Positions 11,832 to 23,770 are shown, numbered from the stretch's first letter. The stretch is DNA of 64,000 nucleotides from Gnetum montanum (GCA_015680685.1 MNCI01013723.1:443106-507105); one strand, 5' to 3'. Translations and numbers: made by a program. Notes: generated from the sequence alone by a model not told the origin.

Positions 11832-12734
11832 TGTGGGGGGTTAGTGATAGTTTCTTTGAATTTATGCATGATTTTGGGACTACTTCTCATCCATTTCATT
11901 AATTTTTCATACTTTTCTATTTCCATATCCATTAATATTTCTTAACCATCTTCTGAATCAGACCTTTGGTTTTAATTGTTTAAAAACTTGTGCGCTTTTG
12001 GAGTTACACTCATTAGTCATCGAGGCTGCCTACTTTAAACTTTTTTTAAATTTTCCAACATCCTATTTTCAAAAATTATGATAACTAATAGTAATTAACC
12101 AAAATAAGGTGAAGAACTTGATGATTATAGTTACCTCATAGCCTTGGGCATAGTACGCTATCATCACCTTATGCTTAAATGCAAACTAAGGGATTCGAAA
12201 ATAGTTAATTATTAAGGAAAATTAACTAAAACTAATGTTGATCCTTTGGTGACTATAGGTGATGCTAAAAGGGATGCCTAAGAAAGAAAGTCTTTTTCCA
12301 GGAACAAAAATGAAGCCAAGAGAGGGACAACGGAGGATATGCCCATGGACAGAAAGTAGTACATATAGGATAACGGCTCAAACATCACATGATTGCTCGA
12401 TCCATGGGATGATGAGATGAAATTTCAGTCCATCCTTCAAGAATGTTTTGCATAACTAAAGAAGCATCAATATAACAATCAAGGTTGGAAGTCTACCACC
12501 ATTAGTGGCAACATGAAGAATCATCTTTAGTGGAGTTTTGAAGAACTCTACAAAATTTGAAATCTTCAATGTCTATCCAATAATTTTGTCATTTTTTAAT
12601 ACATCCACTAAAATAAAATTTTATAATGAGGCACTTAAATTTAGTCAATAATTAGCGTTAGTTAACAATCCCATACTTTCCCAATTTTTTGTAAAGGAAG
12701 CTCGATCCTATCCTGTTAACTCGAGGATGAGTTT
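11441..12734 (+). other. B 3' non-coding region
   Basis: No reading frame of note. It contains the T9-G20 run and, near its end, sequence matching the pre-PPT region of C (12,660-12,730 versus 24,590-24,660), which shows that the 3' end of the internal region is retained. Confidence 0.6.
11801..11829 (+). repeat. T9 followed by G20 homopolymer
   Basis: Nine T then twenty G without interruption, followed by TTTGTGGGGGG. A G run of this length in AT-rich DNA is prone to length errors in sequencing and assembly. Confidence 0.9.
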
Positions 12735-12753
12735 TTAGTCAGTCGTGGGTGTA
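12735..12753 (+). promoter_or_regulatory. B polypurine-tract region
   Basis: TAGTCAGTCGTGGGTGTAG immediately precedes the 3' LTR. C has the equivalent GTTAGTTGTGGGGGTGT at the same place. It is purine-rich only in its last third, so it is identified mainly by position and by conservation between copies. Confidence 0.5.
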
Positions 12754-13710
12754 GGATGAAGCATCAATTGGCTAAGATATTGTAGATACAATGTCATTGA
12801 TGCTACCTCATGCCTACGTAGTAGCATCCCTATCGATGCATATATGCTAGCTTCTACATCATAGATGCTACATCACATTTGCGATGTCGTAGCTATGTCA
12901 ACATGATCCCATCAATGCATGGGATGATGCATTGATGCAGTGTCTATCTCTACCCATAAATATGCATGCTCCTACTATGTATTTGACATCTTTTATCAAT
13001 ATAGTAGTCAAACCCTTGCAATTTTATTCTGTAGCCTTAGAGAATAATCAGTGAGTGCACACAATGTGGATCTAAGTTACTTGTACGACATCTTATTCTA
13101 GTGGCAATGTATCTAGACACATTACATGAATGTCAATAAGATTGAGATTGATTCTTATTCATTGTAGCACTTTGACTTAGATTAAATTTACTTTTAATGT
13201 AATTTATATTCCATGTACTTAGTTAATATTTACGTTTCCATGCATATTAATGAATTTGTAGAATGAGCATGACTAGTTTCAAGCATAAACACGTATTCGC
13301 TTGGTAATCCCAATAGTGTTATTGCTTGGTTCACCTAGTAGTGTAGCACTTGGTAATCCCAGTAGTGGATATGTGGGTTCAGGACATGTATGGTAAGTTG
13401 GGAATAGACACTCATTACGTGTAAGCTAGTTTAGACTTTACTTTCCATTGTAAATTAGATTAAATAATTAATTTCTCTATTATCGTTATGATTAGCATAA
13501 GGCCAAAACAACATCAACCATCATATGCCTCACTTTGGACTAAACCATACATGACAAAGCTACCACTAGTTCAAGTGGAAAGATAGCAAACTATGATCAA
13601 TGCTTAACAATCTAGATTCACAACTAGTTCCATCCATGAAATTCAATCAAGTTGCATGTGAATATTCGTAATTCATATGGTTGGGTGTAGGGGGTACCTA
13701 CCCCTCATCA
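12754..13710 (+). repeat. 3' LTR of B
   Basis: About 957 bp. The U3 holds GATGC-rich units (12,790-12,940), then a TATA-like CCATAAATATGCATG at 12,951-12,965. The 3' end ...CCCCTCATCA is at 13,710. TTGGTAATCCCA repeats lie at 13,300-13,370. The start may vary by 3 bp (GGATGAAGC versus TGATGAAG in C). Confidence 0.85.
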
Positions 13711-15424
13711 CACATTTTTTCAATCTTAGCTAAGATTTCAATAATGATTTTTGAATTGGTAAGGTTTTTCCTTACACCATTTCATCAAGGGATAACTACT
13801 CCTCATTCTCACAGAAATGGACCTTGCTCTTGTAGATGGAGGGTTCTTTGTGGTATTCTTCTATAATTTCTCGCTTTTTTGGCTCTCCTTCCTCTTTGGT
13901 GACTTGCTCAATAAGCCTTTGAATCTGATGAACCCTTAACTCAAAAATTGTCCCTTGGGAATAGACCCCTAAGGGTTCTCCTTATTTTAATTCTAAGCTC
14001 ATCTATGATGTGGTGTAGTTGATCCCTTTAAGAGTATTTGTGACTTGGGCATCAGTGCAACAAAGAGTAGTACCTACCCATGGCCACATCCAAGGACTCA
14101 TGAGTACCTTGTTTCCATCCTTGGATTTACCTCCTTAGATTAGACACTATAGAGTACATTTGGTACTTATCATTGAACAATTCTAGCATCATACTCCATT
14201 GTTGAATGGATTCTAGTTCCAATGACTAGTACTAACTTTCTACCTCCTTTATGAGTATCCTTGAAAACAATTTTAGCTTTTTTCATTCATTTTCTACACT
14301 TTGCTAGGCACAAACATCATGAAAGGCTTGCAAATGATTCTATGGGTCTAAATTAAATTCCCCTTCAAACTTAGGGATATTATTCATATCTAGCCATTTA
14401 ATGCGACTATCTTTCAAGTGCCTAGTGGGAATTTTGACAACCTCTAAAATATTCAGCATGTTTATAGTGGCTAGCTTGGGCTCATCATAGTCATGACAAT
14501 TTCTATTATCTCTATCATGGCTATGATGCCTATGATGAGTCATGTTGTGCCTTCATTCTTTATGATGTTCTTCCCCACATTGTTGCTCATGTCCCTAGTT
14601 CTTGTTGTCCTAGTGAGATCTATGATCATCCCTATCCCACTGTTTATTGTGATCCCAATCTTTGTTATTTATACCACAATCTTGGCCTCTTCTTCTCATG
14701 TCATAGTTGGAGGAGGAAGGCAATGAGAAGGATGATGATGATGGTGAAAAAAGAGAAGAATCAACACCAGATTGATGCCTACTACTCCCCCTTCTTTGAT
14801 CCCTATCCTAATCACTACGTTCTTATCTTGGTGCTTGTCATTGTTCTTACCTTGGTTACCACTTTTTGAGGCCCCCTAATCTTGAGACCCATTCTTCCCA
14901 TTACTAGGTTTGTCCATAGTTAACTAAAACCATTAGTTAATGGTCTCCTCCTCAAAGAGAGGAGGAGAATTCATGTATTGGAAGGCATTTGAAAAGAATT
15001 CCTCACCTTCTTTGTGCATTTACAAGAACAAGTTGGTAGAAAAATTTTTACCTTTTGAAGCCTCATATCTAGCTTCCATTTGCCGATATTTTTTCTATTG
15101 GGCATTTTTGGGATGATAATCCCAATAGGCATGGTCTTGAACTTTGTACTTCACGTTAAGTCTAGAAATGGCCAACTTGATGAGATTTTTCAATAGCATT
15201 GTAGGAATGGATCGGTCATGAGGCAACATAATGTTTTCCTCCATGTCCCTCCATCGCTACTACTCGTTCTAATGTAGGATGAAGGTGAAATCTAGAGTGT
15301 AAGCATTTGGATGGGTATAGACAACTTTGAATTGTTGGGGTACTTATGTCTTTTGGCCATCTTGCCTTTGAGTGGATTCACTTACAAATGATGGTGAAGA
15401 GTCCTTCCTACAAGAAGAAGCCAT
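13711..15424 (-). pseudogene. gag: A gag, N-terminal part
   Basis: Gag of A from its ATG at 15,424 (MASSCRKDSSPSF) to the insertion of B. After a poorly preserved leader comes a basic histidine/arginine/aspartate-rich stretch (MTHHRHHSHDRDN, 14,540-14,500), then the capsid start RIKWLDMNNIPKFEGEFNLD (14,395-14,340) and a capsid core read in broken frames. The same order is seen in C (36,059 downward) and in B on the plus strand (7,923 upward). At 13,711 the frame stops at B's 3' LTR. About 190 bp of gag equivalent to 34,187-34,381 in C are absent on either side of B. Several stops; not functional. Confidence 0.75.
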
Positions 15425-15556
15425 ATTAGTGATTTCTCAAAAGCAATGTGTGTTTAGTAATATTATGTTTTTTAATGATTTTTCTTTAAGTGTTCCTTTA
15501 CAACATCCTTAGAGTATTTCAAGATCTCTCCTATGTAGCACACTTAGCTGACTAAA

Positions 15557-15575
15557 GTTCCTAGCAATGGTGCCA
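15557..15575 (-). promoter_or_regulatory. A primer-binding site, tRNA-Asp type
   Basis: One base after the LTR the minus strand reads TGGCACCATTGCTAGGAAC, against the tRNA-Asp complement TGGCGCCGTTGCCGGGGAT. Most differences are C/T or G/A changes, several at CpG positions, as expected of a methylated old copy. Confidence 0.8.
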
Positions 15576-15576
15576 A

Positions 15577-16471
15577 TGATGAGCGGTAAGTAGTCCCTAC
15601 GCCTAACCATATAAATCATAAGCATTGCACTAGCAATCTAATTGAATTCTATGGACTTTAGCTCCTAAATGCACAATAGGCAAGGTAGTGACTTAAAGAC
15701 ATGATCGTTGTTGTCTTCTTGGATTCATTTGTGGGAGTGTAAGTGTATGGTTAAGTGTAAGCTAAGGTACATGATTTTTATTAATTTTAAATTTTATTTT
15801 ATTTAGTCTAAGTATCAAACAAAAATAATTAATTATGAATTAACTAATTAAATATCTAATGTCGTAATCTAATTATCCTAACATAAGAATCCAGGCCCAC
15901 CTTCGGTGCACATCTTGAGCTCGTTAGGAATGTTACTGGGTTACCAAGTATTAGGCTACTAGGTGAACCAAGTGATAACATTGCTGGGATTACCAAGCAT
16001 TAATGGAATGTTCCAGGTGGTTGTACTTATGTATGATTATTAAGTGTATTAATTAGCTAAGGACATGATTGTAAAATGCATAAACAATAAGTGCATGAAT
16101 GGAAACATTAAACTATTCTTAAGTGCTACAAGGAGTTCCAAGAATCTTGTCTTTATTGTTGGCACATCAAAGTGTTTAGGTAAGTTGATGTTCAAATAAG
16201 GATTTGTACAATCCTTAAAGTCCTACTAAAGGCACTTAGAAAATATTCTAAATCTGGCAGAAGAAAACTACAAGAACTCAGCTACTTCATTAACTTAATG
16301 TGCCATAAATGTAGTGGGTACATGCATTTATAAAGGCAAAGATAGAGATCACATTAATGCATCTACCCATGCATCAATAGGGATGCACCAACGAGGATAC
16401 ATCAACAAGGCTATGTCAATGGGGATGCATCTATGCATGCCCATTGACGTAGCCCATCGAGTGATTTATCA
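15577..16471 (-). repeat. 5' LTR of A
   Basis: About 895 bp, minus orientation. It runs from TGATGAGCGG beside the PBS to ...GATTTATCA at 16,471, so the sense ends are TGATAAATCAC and ...TCATCA. A TATA box (sense CCTTTATAAATGCATG) is at 16,321-16,336, preceded in sense by a U3 rich in GATGCATC-like units (16,350-16,455). Near 15,940-16,000 are the family's repeated TTGGTAAYCCCA motifs. The mate is left of the window. Confidence 0.8.
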
Positions 16472-16476
16472 CTAAC

Positions 16477-18468
16477 CAAAATGGATTTCTAATTAGGTGT
16501 CTATTCTCTGATGGAATTGATTCTAGCTTTGGCCATTTAGATTTTCTTCTCATTGATTTTCTTGTACATTCCTACTTAGTCTTTGAAATGCTCTTTTAGC
16601 TTTTCATGCTTCTTGGCCTTGTTTTGCCATAGGTTGATTTTAATTGTTGATTTTATCAAATTGCATGTACTTCTTCCATTGATAATGTTCTATTCTCATG
16701 GGTCAAACATTCCACGCTACCAGCTCCTTTTCTATCTCCACTTGTTTGTGTTTAGCCATCAGTTGATTAATCTACTCATCTATAAATTGTTCAAGTTGGT
16801 CAAGTGTAATGTATCATGCAAGGTCTTGTATTTCAACTCTTAGTGAAGCTAATTCTTCTTGTAGCCTCTACACTTAACTCTCTATGTATTGCATCTTGGT
16901 TTCCGCCATGACTGGTTTATCTTTTGTTGAGATTAATTCAAACTAAACTGCAATGATATCACTAGGATATCAAAAAGGTTCTACATGATTTATCCTATCT
17001 AAAAAAGTCTCTCCAATACGTCTTCATGCTTTGCAGTGGTCATTAATATTTTGGCTATGGTTTCTACATGTTTAGTTCTAGTAAGATCAACTAGTGGAAC
17101 AACAGAAACATTAAAGGATTCCTTGATATGATTAGTTATAACTTCTACTACTCTCGTTGCATGTTGATGTTGCATTGGCACAACTATGGCTTCTTCTCTA
17201 GTCTTCAACATCACTTGGAAGGATGCAACATTCTCTAGGATCTGTTATTCCCAGTCGTCATTCTCTTTTTCTTATAAATAAACTTGGCCACTTGTGGCTC
17301 TTGTTGATACAACATGTTTACTAGGATTATCCTTTACTCAATACATGCTTGAGAACTCCTTACTATTCCAACTTTTTTTTACGATTTACTATAGGTGGCT
17401 CATAAAGGATCTATGATCTTCTTGTGTTAGTGAAGCACTCTATCCTGGTTGTTCTATAGCTAGAATTTATCCACTAGGCACTACTTATTCTATTCCTATG
17501 ACTAGAATGTTTGTCACTAGTGTGGATCTTGCTACAACCCCAGTGCCTATTGGTTTCTCAACTTGATCCTTTTTGGGTGGCATTGGCTTGAAGATTTCAA
17601 CATATGATGCATTTTGGGCCTTATGAAGAATATCATTAGTGTAACCAAAAATTTTTTCTTGTTGACATAATTTCCTAATAAGGTAAAGAAATGAAAAAAT
17701 AGGTTTCCATGTCATTTTCTCATTGAACCTTCTTTATATCTCTAACAATAGTAGATGAGTGATGTTGGCTTGGAATTTCCCCATTAGAATAACACTTTCT
17801 CTAGCAACATAGATGGAAATCTGATTAACCCTCTTTGTTAGGAATAAATCTTAAAGTAGATCTTCTTAGTAGTAGAAAATCTGCTATACTTCTTCTCAAT
17901 GGTTCCATATGCCCTTTATAGCCATAGATTCCTTGCATTTGTGTTGGACCTTATAGATATCTGAGCTATGTTGGCTTCAACATTTAGTATATTCAATGCC
18001 TTTACAATTACTTCTATAGAGTATGGTATCGTGACTTCCTCAACATTCATAATGGCATCATCTTATTTTTTTTTCCAAAATTGATAGAATTCTCCCAAGT
18101 ATCATTCACCAAATGATGGATCATAATAGAGAGGCTTGAATTTGTTCATGAACTTTCATAGGTGCAAACTTCATGAAGGGTCTAAAATTTAGTTTTACTA
18201 TAACAATGGACATGATGAACTTCTCCTAAATCGCTTGTAGACACTCATTAAAGAGTGTAAGATGTTGTACTTGTTTTGGAATAGGTGGTGCATCAGCTTT
18301 TGCTTGTGCAAATTACCTAGTTGTAGGTGTGAGTTGCTAGATATTATATGATTATGCTTTTTTCTCTACATGAGTAGTTTGTTCTCCACCTCATCCTCTG
18401 CCTCATCCTCTAGGTATTTTCCCCCTTAGTTGTGATGGTCCTCTAGCTTTAGATCTTCTTGGCGGCAT
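16477..18468 (-). pseudogene. D 3' ORF, N-terminal part, cut by element A
   Basis: Extra ORF downstream of integrase. The start ATG is at 18,468 and the first residues MPPRRSKARGPSQLRG match MAPKRGALAGGPSQPRE in C (27,648). The best open stretch is 17,485-17,715. Coding-like but stop-ridden sequence runs to 16,477, where A's 5' LTR begins, so about one third of the ORF lies beyond A, left of the window. Position corresponds to the env-like slot of Athila elements, but I see no signal peptide or membrane anchor, and the function is unknown. Confidence 0.6.
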
Positions 18469-19899
18469 CTACAGTCATAAGGAATTTTTAAGATTACCCA
18501 TTTATTTCAAAAAAAATTTCTAATGGTTCATAAAATTTCATTAGATTTTGGGTTTTGATCAAAGTTATTATTCATTATTAACTTTATTTTCAATTTGAAT
18601 TGCAAAGTTACAAAAATTTGTTATTTGAATAAAATCCTTAATTGAATAATTTCTATCAATTAAAAACAAATTTATCTTGAATGACCTATCACTATCTTTA
18701 CTTTCTTATCTAGAACATATTTGAATGGTCATTTGGAAAGAAACATTAAGTTTATTGGCTTATGTTAGATTAGAATGTGATTATCTTTTGTTGTTCTTAC
18801 CCCTATATTGTTCTTCTAGGTGTTAGAGAAATTTGTCATAATTCACAAAAAATGATGCATAATGCTCTCCCCCATGACTAAGTTGGTCACTTCATGAGCA
18901 AAAGGAAATAAGAATGACTTAAATTGGATATGATCTAAGGAAGATATAGAGCTCTGAAGGCTTCAAAGTTAGAAACATAGCATGAAATTCCTAGGTGTGA
19001 AATTGAGAAATGAAAAATTTTCCTAATGGTCTACATGTATATACAAATTTTTATAAGGGATATATTGTAAGTCCAACATCATTTATACAATATTGTAAGG
19101 GCTCATTTATCATATCTATGATATTATCATTGACCTTTTCAACATTTTTGTGACTTTGGATAGAAAAAATGAACAAAATGGATAGTTTGGAAGGTGTAGA
19201 GATGATCCAAAGAGTTCTTAATTATAGATTGTGCTTAAAATATAAGAATGGGTCATCAAAAGTGTGAAAAAAAGAGTGTGGGCAAGGTAAGTCAATTAAG
19301 CTTTTAGAAGATGGTTGATACAAATTTTTTAAATTATGACTAAATACACATATGTAGGGAAATAACTATGGTTATTTAAGTATTTAGGAGGTACAAGATG
19401 ATGTGGGATTAGTCATCAAGTATGAGACACAAAAGTTATACATGTTGGTCCTTCCCAAAGTAGGCTCTTGCCCCTAGTGCCCATGTATAACCACACCAAC
19501 AATTGTCTATAGGCACTCAAGGAGTTTAATGTAAATCATACCTATTTTCCAAAATACACATCTTAGTATTGCTCCAATAAGAAAATAATACTATGTTATA
19601 AAAAGCCATCAAATTATGATTATATATGAAAGTGAGATGAAACGATAGTAGTAGGGATTCCAAAAAAGGGGATGTGAGGTGTCTTACCATAGGCATAATT
19701 AATTTTATGTATAATGCATGGTTTAAATGATCATTAGCCTTTTTTTCCAAGATCCATACTAATTACTAGTGATATCACATTATATCATCCCAAAACTAAC
19801 CATAAGACTATTATGACTGCAAGAAATATCATTAATTAACAATAAAATACAAAGAAGCAATTTATTACAACATAGTTTAATTTACATGAGACTTGGCCA
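18469..19899 (-). other. D spacer between conserved block and 3' ORF
   Basis: AT-rich non-coding sequence, the equivalent of 27,649-29,038 in C. Unlike A and C it shows no GATGCATC cluster. A short frame at 19,526-19,750 has no recognisable content. Confidence 0.45.
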
Positions 19900-20170
19900 T
19901 TAGACAGAGGAGTCCTTTTAGGCATAGGTAGCATGCCTTTTTAGCCCCATAACCAATGTGAGTCTAAGATATGGGTAACATGTCTTTCTAACCCCATAAC
20001 TAATGTGAGTCTAAGAGACCTTGAAATTCCTAAGAAATTACCTACCTTCAGGCATGGGTAACATATCTTTCCAATGGAACACCTAGAAATTTTTATTATG
20101 TGTATTTATTAGATTATTAATATTTTAACCTTACCATAGGACTACCTTCACATATGGATAACATGTTTGT
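19900..20170 (-). repeat. Conserved block of D, repeated about four times
   Basis: The motif GGCAxxGGTAACATGTCTTTCTAGCCCCATAAC, shared with A, C and B, occurs here as a run of degenerate copies at about 19,918, 19,975, 20,050 and 20,150. In A and C it is single. It lies between integrase and the 3' ORF as in the relatives. No polypyrimidine tract is visible beside it in D. Confidence 0.65.
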
Positions 20171-20829
20171 CTAGTAACATGATAAGGTAGTACTTATTGT
20201 AGAACACACTTCCATTTTTTGTTAGAACTCAAGTAAATAATACAACTTAAAGGCATAATAAGACTCATAGTAGTAGCTTTAGAAAATCCACAAATCCCCT
20301 TGATATCACACCCTTTTCATTCCCTCTAGGTTCTTCACTTCTCCATCTAGACATAATGATCATTGGCTTATTTTAGTTTTATTTTGGAGAGAATGTCGTT
20401 ATGTCTATGTTAAGAATCTCTTATTATTGGAAATGAGTGGATGGATTATGTGGTCTCACTGTATATACAATCAATCCTTTAATGATTTGATAATCTAGGG
20501 TGAAATTCTTATTATTTCAACTACATCTATTCCTTTACACTTTATTAGAAAAATCAACAAAAATATGGACATGAGAAATGATAAAATTATAGAAGAATGA
20601 TAAATTGGTAAGAATAGAAAACATAAAAAGAATTTGAAATATATTAAAGAATGTATAATAATATAAAATATGAAAAGTATAAAGAATAGAAAAGATATTA
20701 GGAATGCAAAAATCGGTAAAAAATGTGAAAAGTGTAACAAAAAATATAAGAAAAAATGTTTGATACCTAAATGTAAAAATTAACATCCCCATGACTATTA
20801 TTGAAAGTGGAAACATAGAAGATCAAATG
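20171..20829 (-). other. D spacer between integrase and conserved block
   Basis: Very AT-rich, low-complexity sequence (20,520-20,810 is mostly A on the plus strand) with chance open frames on the minus strand made of F, I and L. No gene is supported. Confidence 0.5.
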
Positions 20830-22120
20830 AGCAGTGGGTGATTTAGTATCCAAGGTAGAATCTTTCAAGTAGGGAAAGTTATAAAATGGTTTGACATGTT
20901 GGATATTGACAAGGATGAGCTTCTTGGGTCAGTTAGGTGGTAAACTTGCATGGTACCTGATTGATATGTGGCATGAACAAGATGAAGTTTAAAACTTCAT
21001 CTTTTGTGGAAAATTATTTGGGTTATAGTAGAGGGCTCTATCTCTAAGCTTAATAGAACCTTGTCTAATCTTAGCATCATGTTGATTTTTAGAATACTTT
21101 TTATAAATTTTGTTACTCATCTGAGCTACTAATTGATTTTCTTTTAGGAGATTAAGATTCATTAATCATTCCTTTTGGGCTAATTCTAAGTCTAGGTCAA
21201 GTTTGCAAATGGTTGTAAGGATATTTAATTCTACTTAGATTGGTAGAGTAGAAAATTTTCCATAAACTAATTCATGTGGTGAATACCTATAAGAAGTTTC
21301 CAAGTTGATTAATATGTCCATAGAGCATCATTAAGTTTAGGACTTTAGTCCTTCCTATATTTATTAATAATTATGGTTAATATTCTTGTAATCTCTCTAT
21401 TAGATACTTCAACTTGACCATTTTCTTGGGGTGATAAGGTGTAGTTATTTTATGGTTAACCCTAAGTGTTTGCATTAACTTTTAAAATGCAGCTTCAATG
21501 AAATGAGTTTTGATATTTGATATTAACAGTCATGGAACTCCAAATCTATTCACCATGTTGCTAAAAGAATTTTGGAGTTCTTGTGGGTTTGTAATCTTTA
21601 ACTGCAATTGCTTTTTCCCACTTAGTATAGTAATCAATAGTCAAAATAATATAGAACTTTTCATTTGACATAAATGTAATAGGTCCCATAAAGTCAATTC
21701 TTCAAATGTCAAATGATTCCAATGATTGCATTCACTATTGTGGTCCTTCATTTTTGGTTGTCAGTGCTCCATCCCTTTGGCATTTTTTACAAGACTATGC
21801 AAATTGATCTACATCCTTGAATATGGTAGGCCAAAAGTAACCTGCCATCATCAATTTTAGTGCCATTAGTTAATAGTGACCACCACCTAGTTCTTTATGT
21901 GTATCTTGATTCTCTTCTAGAACACACCATTGTATTAACCCATCAACATATATGTTATAAACATTTCTTTTAATTTCCATGTAGTATTTTACTCTGTGAA
22001 GAAACTATTCTTTTTACTTTTTATCCCATTCACCAGGAAGTTCTTTTGTGTTAGATATGTCATGTAATCAGTAATCCATGAATTTACTACTAAATCTACA
22101 ACCATTGCCATTTTAGTGAA
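20830..22120 (-). pseudogene. pol: D integrase (decayed)
   Basis: Integrase of D, about 70 percent identical by eye to the A and C integrases over 21,000-21,500. Recognisable are the stretch around the third acidic residue (ENGQVEVSN near 21,395-21,425, with a one-base frame change just before it), ALWTY then STWKL, SPHELVYGK (near 21,265) and a C-terminal run with LDLDLELAQKE. The second aspartate region is degraded. Multiple stops and indels. It continues from RNase H without a visible boundary. Confidence 0.75.
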
Positions 22121-22579
22121 TAAATTTTCATTGAGGAATTAAGCTGATAATGATTCTTCACTTTCTTTAAGATCCCATCTTAATCTTAACAGGTGATTAT
22201 CTACACCATTTTCTATCCCTTTCTTGTTAATCATTGTGATTCAAACTCTTATCACTGGTTTGTTTATTAAAAATTTGATGGAATTGCATTCTATATGAAC
22301 ATAGATAGAATATCTAAGCACATAATGTCTAAAATTTTTAAGTGCATATACCATAACCATAAGCTCCTTTTTGGAGTGGTATACTAAGTTATGCATAGGT
22401 AATACTTCAACTGGCATAGTGTGTATAGTATGGTCATTTCTTATCATCAAGTTAAGTCAACACTACTCGTAATGCATAGTTTGAAGCATCAGCTAAAATG
22501 TGGAAAGACTTAGACCAATTTAGATCTCAAAGGATTTATGTCTTGATCAATTTCTATTTTAGGCTCTAAAATGCTTTCC
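22121..22579 (-). pseudogene. pol: D RNase H (decayed)
   Basis: RNase H remnant. The frame at 22,241-22,450 contains HSKKELMVMVYALKNFRHYV followed by LRYSIYVHIECNSIKFLINKP, the end of a gypsy RNase H domain (normally EKELLAVVYALxKFRxYLLG ... TDHxAL). The histidine-aspartate site reads HIECNS, so the catalytic D has gone. It is close to C's version at 31,327-31,420. Confidence 0.75.
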
Positions 22580-23770
22580 CACATTGTTCTAACTATTGGA
22601 ACAATGCATCTTTCTTTGTCAATTCAATAAGTGGCTTTGTAATTTTTAAAAACTTTATAATGAATCTTTTGTAGTACCCTATATGGCCAAAGAATGATCT
22701 AATATCTTTGATTTTTTATGGTCTTTGAGTGATTGTTTAGAGGAATGTTAGGAAAAGGAAAGTCATCCTTAAGAATGACCTTGTTAAGGTCTCGAAAGTT
22801 AATGCATATGCGAAGACCACCATTCTTTTTGGAAACTACAACCATGTTAGAAACCTGATGAGCAGTTGGGTATTCCAATACTCAACCATACAAGTCACAA
22901 GTATTCACATGTGATCAAATCATCATCTGCATATGGGCAATGTAAGTATGCTGTTGAGTTGATGTTGAGTTCATGATCATTGTCTTCCCACTTAGAGTTA
23001 GCAAGGTATAAATCATATGATAACCTCTTAGTGTAAACATGATGGAAATTATTATAGATTCTAATTCTAAGTACCATATTAATGTGAATCTATTTTATCC
23101 TATGATAATAAGTATCTATTCCTAGCTTTCCATACATGTCTTGGGCTAATGTAACTATTATTGGGATTACCAAGTAACTTTACTACTAAGTGAATAAAAA
23201 AAGTCGTTATCGGGTTACCAAAAAATTACTTATTGTGAATCACTAATAAGCATTCGAATTGTAAATGACTTAGTGGAAGTAAATATTATGAAAAATTAAA
23301 TCTTTGCTAAGTTATATACTACAATGATGAAGAATAATCTTGATGTGTATTTTCTTACATGAATTGTGTCCACAAATAATTCACTCAAATAAAGTTTCCA
23401 TACAACTATAATTCATCACACTATGAGTATTTACTCTAACTCTATCTTTAGGAAAATAAACTACAAGTATTTTTTTAAGTTTTGGACAAAACTTATTTTC
23501 AATGTGATGATGGGTTGGTATTTATAAGCATAACCATGATCCACTACATCATATCTATGATGACGTATGCAAAGCTACAATACAATAGACTTCTAGATAA
23601 TTTGATTCATGAAAATCCAATCATAATAGTTGATAGGATGGATGAATCTAGCATTGTATAGTTTGGTTATCTCATCTTTTATAGCAAGAGCTATAATTGG
23701 ATGAATTTTCCTAACTATTTTTTCTTACAATCTTGGAACCTTCTTCCAAAAGATGTTATGTTGAACCAAT
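22580..23770 (-). pseudogene. pol: D reverse transcriptase, interrupted and internally deleted
   Basis: RT of D in two N-terminal pieces split by the solo LTR: 23,613-23,770 (HPIIALAIKDEITKL, ARFIHPINYYDW) and 22,726-22,855 (VSNMVVVSKKNGGLRICINF then RDLNKVILKDDFPFPNI). Immediately after PNI the sequence jumps to the C-terminal DIRSFFGHIGYYKRF-like block (22,580-22,720), leaving out about 130 residues including the catalytic YxDD box. The deletion junction is near 22,725. The N-terminal wording differs from A and C (Athila-type LNPKLKEIIKEEI), while the downstream part resembles them, so a recombined pol is possible. Not functional. Confidence 0.75.
22856..23612 (-). mobile_element. Solo LTR of the A/B/C family in D's RT
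   Basis: A 757-bp LTR in minus orientation, starting TGATGAGCAG like the C 3' LTR and carrying the TTGGTAAYCC motifs (23,150-23,230). It splits D's RT exactly between DW and VSNMVVV. Flanking bases AAACC (22,851-22,855) and AAATC (23,613-23,617) are a target-site duplication with one change. No internal region is present, so it is a solo LTR left by recombination between two LTRs. Confidence 0.85.

Larger units (their letters stand above)
7044..13710 (+). mobile_element. Element B: non-autonomous Athila-like element inside A
   Basis: Plus-strand element with two similar LTRs (7,044-7,797 and about 12,754-13,710), a tRNA-Asp PBS, a gag and the family's conserved block, but no protease active site, RT, integrase or 3' ORF that I can find. 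It is 6.7 kb against 13.4 kb for C. The 5' LTR lacks about the first 200 bp (U3), and the host gag lacks about 190 bp at the same junction, so one deletion probably removed both. LTR identity is roughly 85-88 percent by eye. Confidence 0.85.
1..16471 (-). mobile_element. Element A: Athila-like retrotransposon with nested B
   Basis: Minus-strand Ty3/gypsy element, cut by the left window edge. In sense order it has 5' LTR (16,471-15,577), PBS, gag, protease, RT/RNase H, integrase, a conserved block and the start of a 3' ORF. Element B interrupts gag between 13,711 and 7,043. A is itself inserted in D's 3' ORF; its right-hand target-site copy should be CTAAC at 16,472-16,476, and the left one is out of view. 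Compared with C, A's internal regions are collinear and about 75-80 percent identical by eye. Confidence 0.8.

Noticed and set aside
20495-20816. Two hydrophobic minus-strand frames resembling membrane proteins
   Set aside because: Opposite strand of an A-rich low-complexity stretch; F, I and L richness comes from TTT/ATT/CTT codons.
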